From Candidatus Agathobaculum merdipullorum (GTDB lineage: Bacteria; Bacillota; Clostridia; Oscillospirales; Butyricicoccaceae), in NCBI GenBank assembly GCA_019115185.1, contig DXDZ01000004.1:1-33543 (forward strand): DNA of 33,543 nt. Reading direction: 5' to 3'. Position numbers and translations under genes: made by a program. Shown here piece after piece: positions 31,243 to 33,543 of the stretch (within the stretch, counting starts at the first letter, position 1; each line of letters begins with the position of its first letter). Under the pieces are notes generated by a model. The model saw nothing but the letters and a program-made list of their open reading frames with translations, had not been told where the DNA came from and did no database searches.

Positions 31243-32477
31243 TTGGTTTTTTCCCAACACTATATCCTGATGAACTCTGGTATAGCGCAATTGCACGTTT
31301 TTATATCCATTCAGGTATTGCCTATTGGTCCGATGCGTTGGCGTTATTATTTCCAAATCACACCTCATATCCCAAGGTGGGCGATCTTATGCCAAATGAA
31401 ACAATGCATCAAATTGTAAAGCAGCTTCCATACGATGTGTTGAATTTACGAATGCTCGCCTTGGGACACTCGCTATTTTCTTTTCGAATGCGGTTTATTC
31501 CGCTCAAGCAAAAGAAACGTTATCTGGAGCAATTTTGCGCAGGAGAAAACATACAATCAGCGTTGCTGTCCCTTACCAAAAAGCTGCAAGAACATCCATT
31601 GAGGTATTGTCCACTTTGCGTGCAAGAAGACCGGGATCGGTTTGGAGAAGCATTTTGGCATACGGAGCATCAAATTTGGTTGATGCCGCTTTGCGCAAAA
31701 CACTTGTGCCGTTTGCAGTCAGCGGATCAGAAAAACTCCATGCCGTTGAGTCGACAGTTGGTTCAAATTCCCCTCCGCACATCCAATGTATCGAGTGAAA
31801 CACATGTGTGGGAGCGGGAATTGACTTCCTTGCTGCATCAATGGTATCAGATGCCTTTTGAACAGGAAGCTAACACGCAAACCTTTAATTTGAGTAGGGC
31901 CGTTGAAAACGCTGGGCTGTTGCTATCCGGTAATGTAAACCGAAGGTCATGGGATACAGATGCCTTATATGACCGATTGACAAAGCAGTTTGGGTCCACG
32001 ACGGTGAAAGAAGTATTTGGGGAACGGATTACAGCCGCACACGCCAGACGGCTTAGGAAAATGGAGATCGCAACACCGGAAGAATACGCTTTATTATCTA
32101 TCCTTCTTCATATGAAGCCGGAAGCATTGTTTGAGGATGAACCAATACCGCTTTTCATTTTTGAGAAAATGAAAACCTTATCTACGTCCGGACGGATTCT
32201 GACCAAGGCTGCTATTGCAGAGGAGTTGCAGATTCATCCAGAACAGGTTGGGGCTTATGCAAAACGATTTTCTATACAGCCATTTTGGGTGCAAAGTGGA
32301 TGCTCGAAACCAAAGTCTGAGAGGAAGCATTACACAGTAACCATACATTTATCGAATGAGGAAAAGGCGTTGGTAGATGAATATCTTGCAGATCAAAATA
32401 TACGGGCCTACAGCCATATGCTTCGATATTGTATGCAAAAAGAACTGATCCACTGGCAGAATGAAAAGGGACGCTAA
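31239..32477 (+). CDS. tniQ: TniQ/TnsD family target-selection protein
   Basis: A 412-residue TniQ-domain protein, which recognises the insertion target and recruits TnsC. It begins MIGFFPTLYPDELWYSAIARF, the usual TniQ start (IGFFP...YPDELWYS). The zinc site is C124-x2-C127 ... C152-x2-H155 with WHTEHQ between. Past the TniQ domain, residues ~318-345 look like a helix-turn-helix (LTKAAIAEELQIHPEQVGAY), and residues ~364-403 resemble a ribbon-helix-helix (YTVTIHLSNEEKALVDEYL then MLRYCMQKEL). Both could read DNA. The length is between short TniQ (~350) and Tn7 TnsD (~510). Start is set by the ATGA overlap with tnsC. Confidence 0.93.
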   Translation: MIGFFPTLYPDELWYSAIARFYIHSGIAYWSDALALLFPNHTSYPKVGDLMPNETMHQIVKQLPYDVLNLRMLALGHSLFSFRMRFIPLKQKKRYLEQFCAGENIQSALLSLTKKLQEHPLRYCPLCVQEDRDRFGEAFWHTEHQIWLMPLCAKHLCRLQSADQKNSMPLSRQLVQIPLRTSNVSSETHVWERELTSLLHQWYQMPFEQEANTQTFNLSRAVENAGLLLSGNVNRRSWDTDALYDRLTKQFGSTTVKEVFGERITAAHARRLRKMEIATPEEYALLSILLHMKPEALFEDEPIPLFIFEKMKTLSTSGRILTKAAIAEELQIHPEQVGAYAKRFSIQPFWVQSGCSKPKSERKHYTVTIHLSNEEKALVDEYLADQNIRAYSHMLRYCMQKELIHWQNEKGR

Positions 32478-32509
32478 ATGATGATTGACAAAGGAGAACT
32501 GCTATTGAA

Positions 32510-33145
32510 ATGACAGCTTCCAATGGGTTACAGCCAAAAGGCGTAATACACGGTTATGCAAGGTGTTCCACAAATGAAATGCGTCAAGATATTGACCGGC
32601 AAGTGCGGGAGTTGAAATCGGTTGGAGCGCAGAAAATCTGGCTTGAATATGAACATGGTGATTCTGTTACTAAAGAACAGCAAGCATTGATGTTTGAAAC
32701 TGCAAAAGAGGGCGATACAATATTGGTTTTAGAAGTCCCACGGTTAGCACGCAGCGTTAAGCAACTTTGTGACATTATTGACATCGTTCGTACAAAGAGA
32801 CTTAGATTAGTTATTCAAGGGAGTGTGACGATGGATTGCCGCACAGATTGTCCAGACCCTATGACAGAAGCGTTTTTGCAGATTGCAGGAGTGTTCTCAC
32901 AGCTTGAATTAGCCATGATAAGGGCCAGAGTGAAATCAGGGATGGAGAATGCAAAGGCGAAAGGCAAGAAGATTGGGCGTCCTGCAACAACACTGCACAC
33001 GATACCGGAAAAATTTTTGAAATACTATGCCCTATATAAGGCACAAGAGTTGACAGTAGCAGAGTTGGCCAGACTGGCTTCGGTAAGCCGACAGACTGCA
33101 TATAAATATCTGAGGTTGATTGAGCAGAACAAGCCCAAACAATAA
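32510..33145 (+). CDS. Small serine recombinase (resolvase/invertase family)
   Basis: A 211-residue resolvase. The catalytic domain (about 12-140) has YARCST with nucleophile S20, and PRLARS with R78 and R81. The long E helix contains LELAMIRARVKSGMENAKAKG, followed by IGRPA and a C-terminal helix-turn-helix (about 181-203, LTVAELARLASVSRQTAYKYL). Such enzymes resolve cointegrates or invert segments at paired sites. AAGGAG lies at 32491-32496, 13 bases before the ATG, slightly far. It begins 32 bases after tniQ on the same strand, so it looks like part of the transposition unit. I could not identify its res site. Confidence 0.93.
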   Translation: MTASNGLQPKGVIHGYARCSTNEMRQDIDRQVRELKSVGAQKIWLEYEHGDSVTKEQQALMFETAKEGDTILVLEVPRLARSVKQLCDIIDIVRTKRLRLVIQGSVTMDCRTDCPDPMTEAFLQIAGVFSQLELAMIRARVKSGMENAKAKGKKIGRPATTLHTIPEKFLKYYALYKAQELTVAELARLASVSRQTAYKYLRLIEQNKPKQ

Positions 33146-33309
33146 TCTGACAACATGAACACAGCGGAATCAATTTTCTTACAAGCAAATGAAACGGCTG
33201 ATTTGTAATCATTATAGAGGAGAAGTGGAATGATTTTTGAGTAAAAAAGACTTCTTTAGACAATCATGAATTGATTAAATTTGTTTTCATAACATAATTG
33301 GAGGTGGAT

Positions 33310-33486
33310 ATGAACGAGGATACTCGTGAAACTGTGGTTGAATATGCGTTGTGCAGAGCAGCGACGATATCAACAGAAATTGATTATGAGGATAACCCCG
33401 AACTGGGATCAGAAATTTATGTTATGGATGCTAGGCCTTGTTTGAAAAATAAAAGTTGCACAAAAGAAGCGGATATGCGAAACTAA
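33310..33486 (+). CDS. Small hypothetical protein, possibly truncated
   Basis: A possible 58-residue acidic protein (starts MNEDTRETVVEYALCRAA). The ATG has a good GGAGG at 33300-33304, which is the main support. No family is recognised. Its last ~18 codons (from the CCTTGT near 33436) are basic and Cys/Lys-rich unlike the rest, and may derive from the end of an inserted IS element whose transposase starts four bases after the stop. The 164 bases between the resolvase and this gene hold only tiny frames and nothing I can name. Confidence 0.4.
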   Translation: MNEDTRETVVEYALCRAATISTEIDYEDNPELGSEIYVMDARPCLKNKSCTKEADMRN

Positions 33487-33490
33487 AGGT

Positions 33491-33543
33491 ATGAGACGCT
33501 ATGAATTAACAACAGAACAATGGGAACGAGTCAGACCGCTTTT
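33491..33543 (+). CDS. IS5-family transposase, N-terminal fragment (runs off window)
   Basis: The last 53 bases encode MRRYELTTEQWERVRPLF, in frame to the window edge. The pattern RYELTxEQWERxxPL is the standard N-terminus of IS5-family (DUF4096-type) transposases. Only 17-18 residues are visible, so intactness cannot be judged. It may be a separate IS inside the Tn7-like element. Confidence 0.75.
   Translation, partial: MRRYELTTEQWERVRPL

Larger units (their letters stand above)
27530..33543 (+). mobile_element. Tn7-like transposon (proximal part: end, tnsABC-tniQ, resolvase)
   Basis: Four overlapping genes encode a TnsA-like subunit, DDE transposase TnsB, AAA+ ATPase TnsC and target-selector TniQ, followed by a serine resolvase. 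The region is clearly lower in GC than the chromosome before it. It is inserted downstream of nrdR in the same direction, matching Tn7 beside glmS. The proximal boundary is a best guess; the distal end is not in the window, and the last coordinate is simply the window edge. No reverse copies of the 19-base repeat were found near the right edge. Confidence 0.88.

Noticed and set aside
33155-33275. Tiny frames between resolvase and the small gene (17, 4 and 10 codons)
   Set aside because: Too short and without conserved features, though one has a GAGGAG site; could be remnants.
27253-33543. CRISPR-associated transposon
   Set aside because: No repeats with regular spacers and no cas gene in the visible part; TniQ has its own DNA-binding-like tail, fitting a protein-guided target. 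The unseen distal part could still change this.

Overview
The window looks like a chromosomal segment of a moderately GC-rich anaerobic Firmicute, most likely a gut clostridium of the Oscillospirales type. This rests on gene order (yicC-remA-gmk-rpoZ-coaBC-priA-def-fmt-rsmB-rlmN-stp-prkC-rsgA-thiN is the Bacillus/Clostridium arrangement), on RemA and PASTA-kinase genes, on frequent TTG/GTG starts with strong GGAGG sites, and on high GC. The species cannot be named from the sequence alone.

Region 1 (1-5045) holds a COG2509-type FAD-dependent dehydrogenase, an RseC-like membrane redox protein, a DUF5685 protein, a J-domain protein with a Cys-rich tail, an unknown membrane protein and the YicC endoribonuclease. 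Region 2 (5067-19601) is a long, tightly packed and partly overlapping housekeeping series: biofilm regulator RemA, guanylate kinase, RNA polymerase omega, coenzyme A synthesis, replication restart, translation initiation and maturation (def, fmt), rRNA modification (rsmB, rlmN), the Stp/PrkC phosphatase-kinase pair, ribosome GTPase RsgA and thiamine pyrophosphokinase. It ends at a clear terminator. An acetyltransferase (between priA and def) and a YugP-type metalloprotease (between fmt and rsmB) are extra, and the usual rpe between rsgA and thiN is absent. Thiamine pyrophosphokinase appears to start at a CTG that overlaps the rsgA stop.

Region 3 (19640-27252) contains single genes with their own promoters: an aspartate-type aminotransferase, a convergent GNAT acetyltransferase, purB, a fused secDF with an unusual Thr/Asp/Ala-rich insert, a sugar phosphate isomerase-like protein and the ribonucleotide-reductase repressor nrdR. 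Several promoters are near-consensus, and two (secDF, nrdR) carry inverted repeats in operator position.

Region 4 (27253-33543) is different: AT-rich, with other codon use, and clearly mobile. Directly downstream of nrdR, and in the same direction, lies a Tn7-like transposition module of four translationally coupled genes: a TnsA-like subunit, the DDE transposase TnsB, the AAA+ ATPase TnsC and the target-selector TniQ/TnsD. A small serine resolvase follows, then a small unknown gene and the first codons of an IS5-family transposase that runs off the window. The geometry copies Tn7 beside glmS: target gene 3' end, then transposon end, then tnsA. This makes nrdR a candidate attachment gene. The TnsA-like protein lacks the canonical Glu-x-Lys of TnsA and a resolvase is encoded, so the element may transpose by a replicative, cointegrate-and-resolve route. 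The distal end and the cargo lie outside the window, so the element's full extent is unknown. No CRISPR array or cas gene was seen here.
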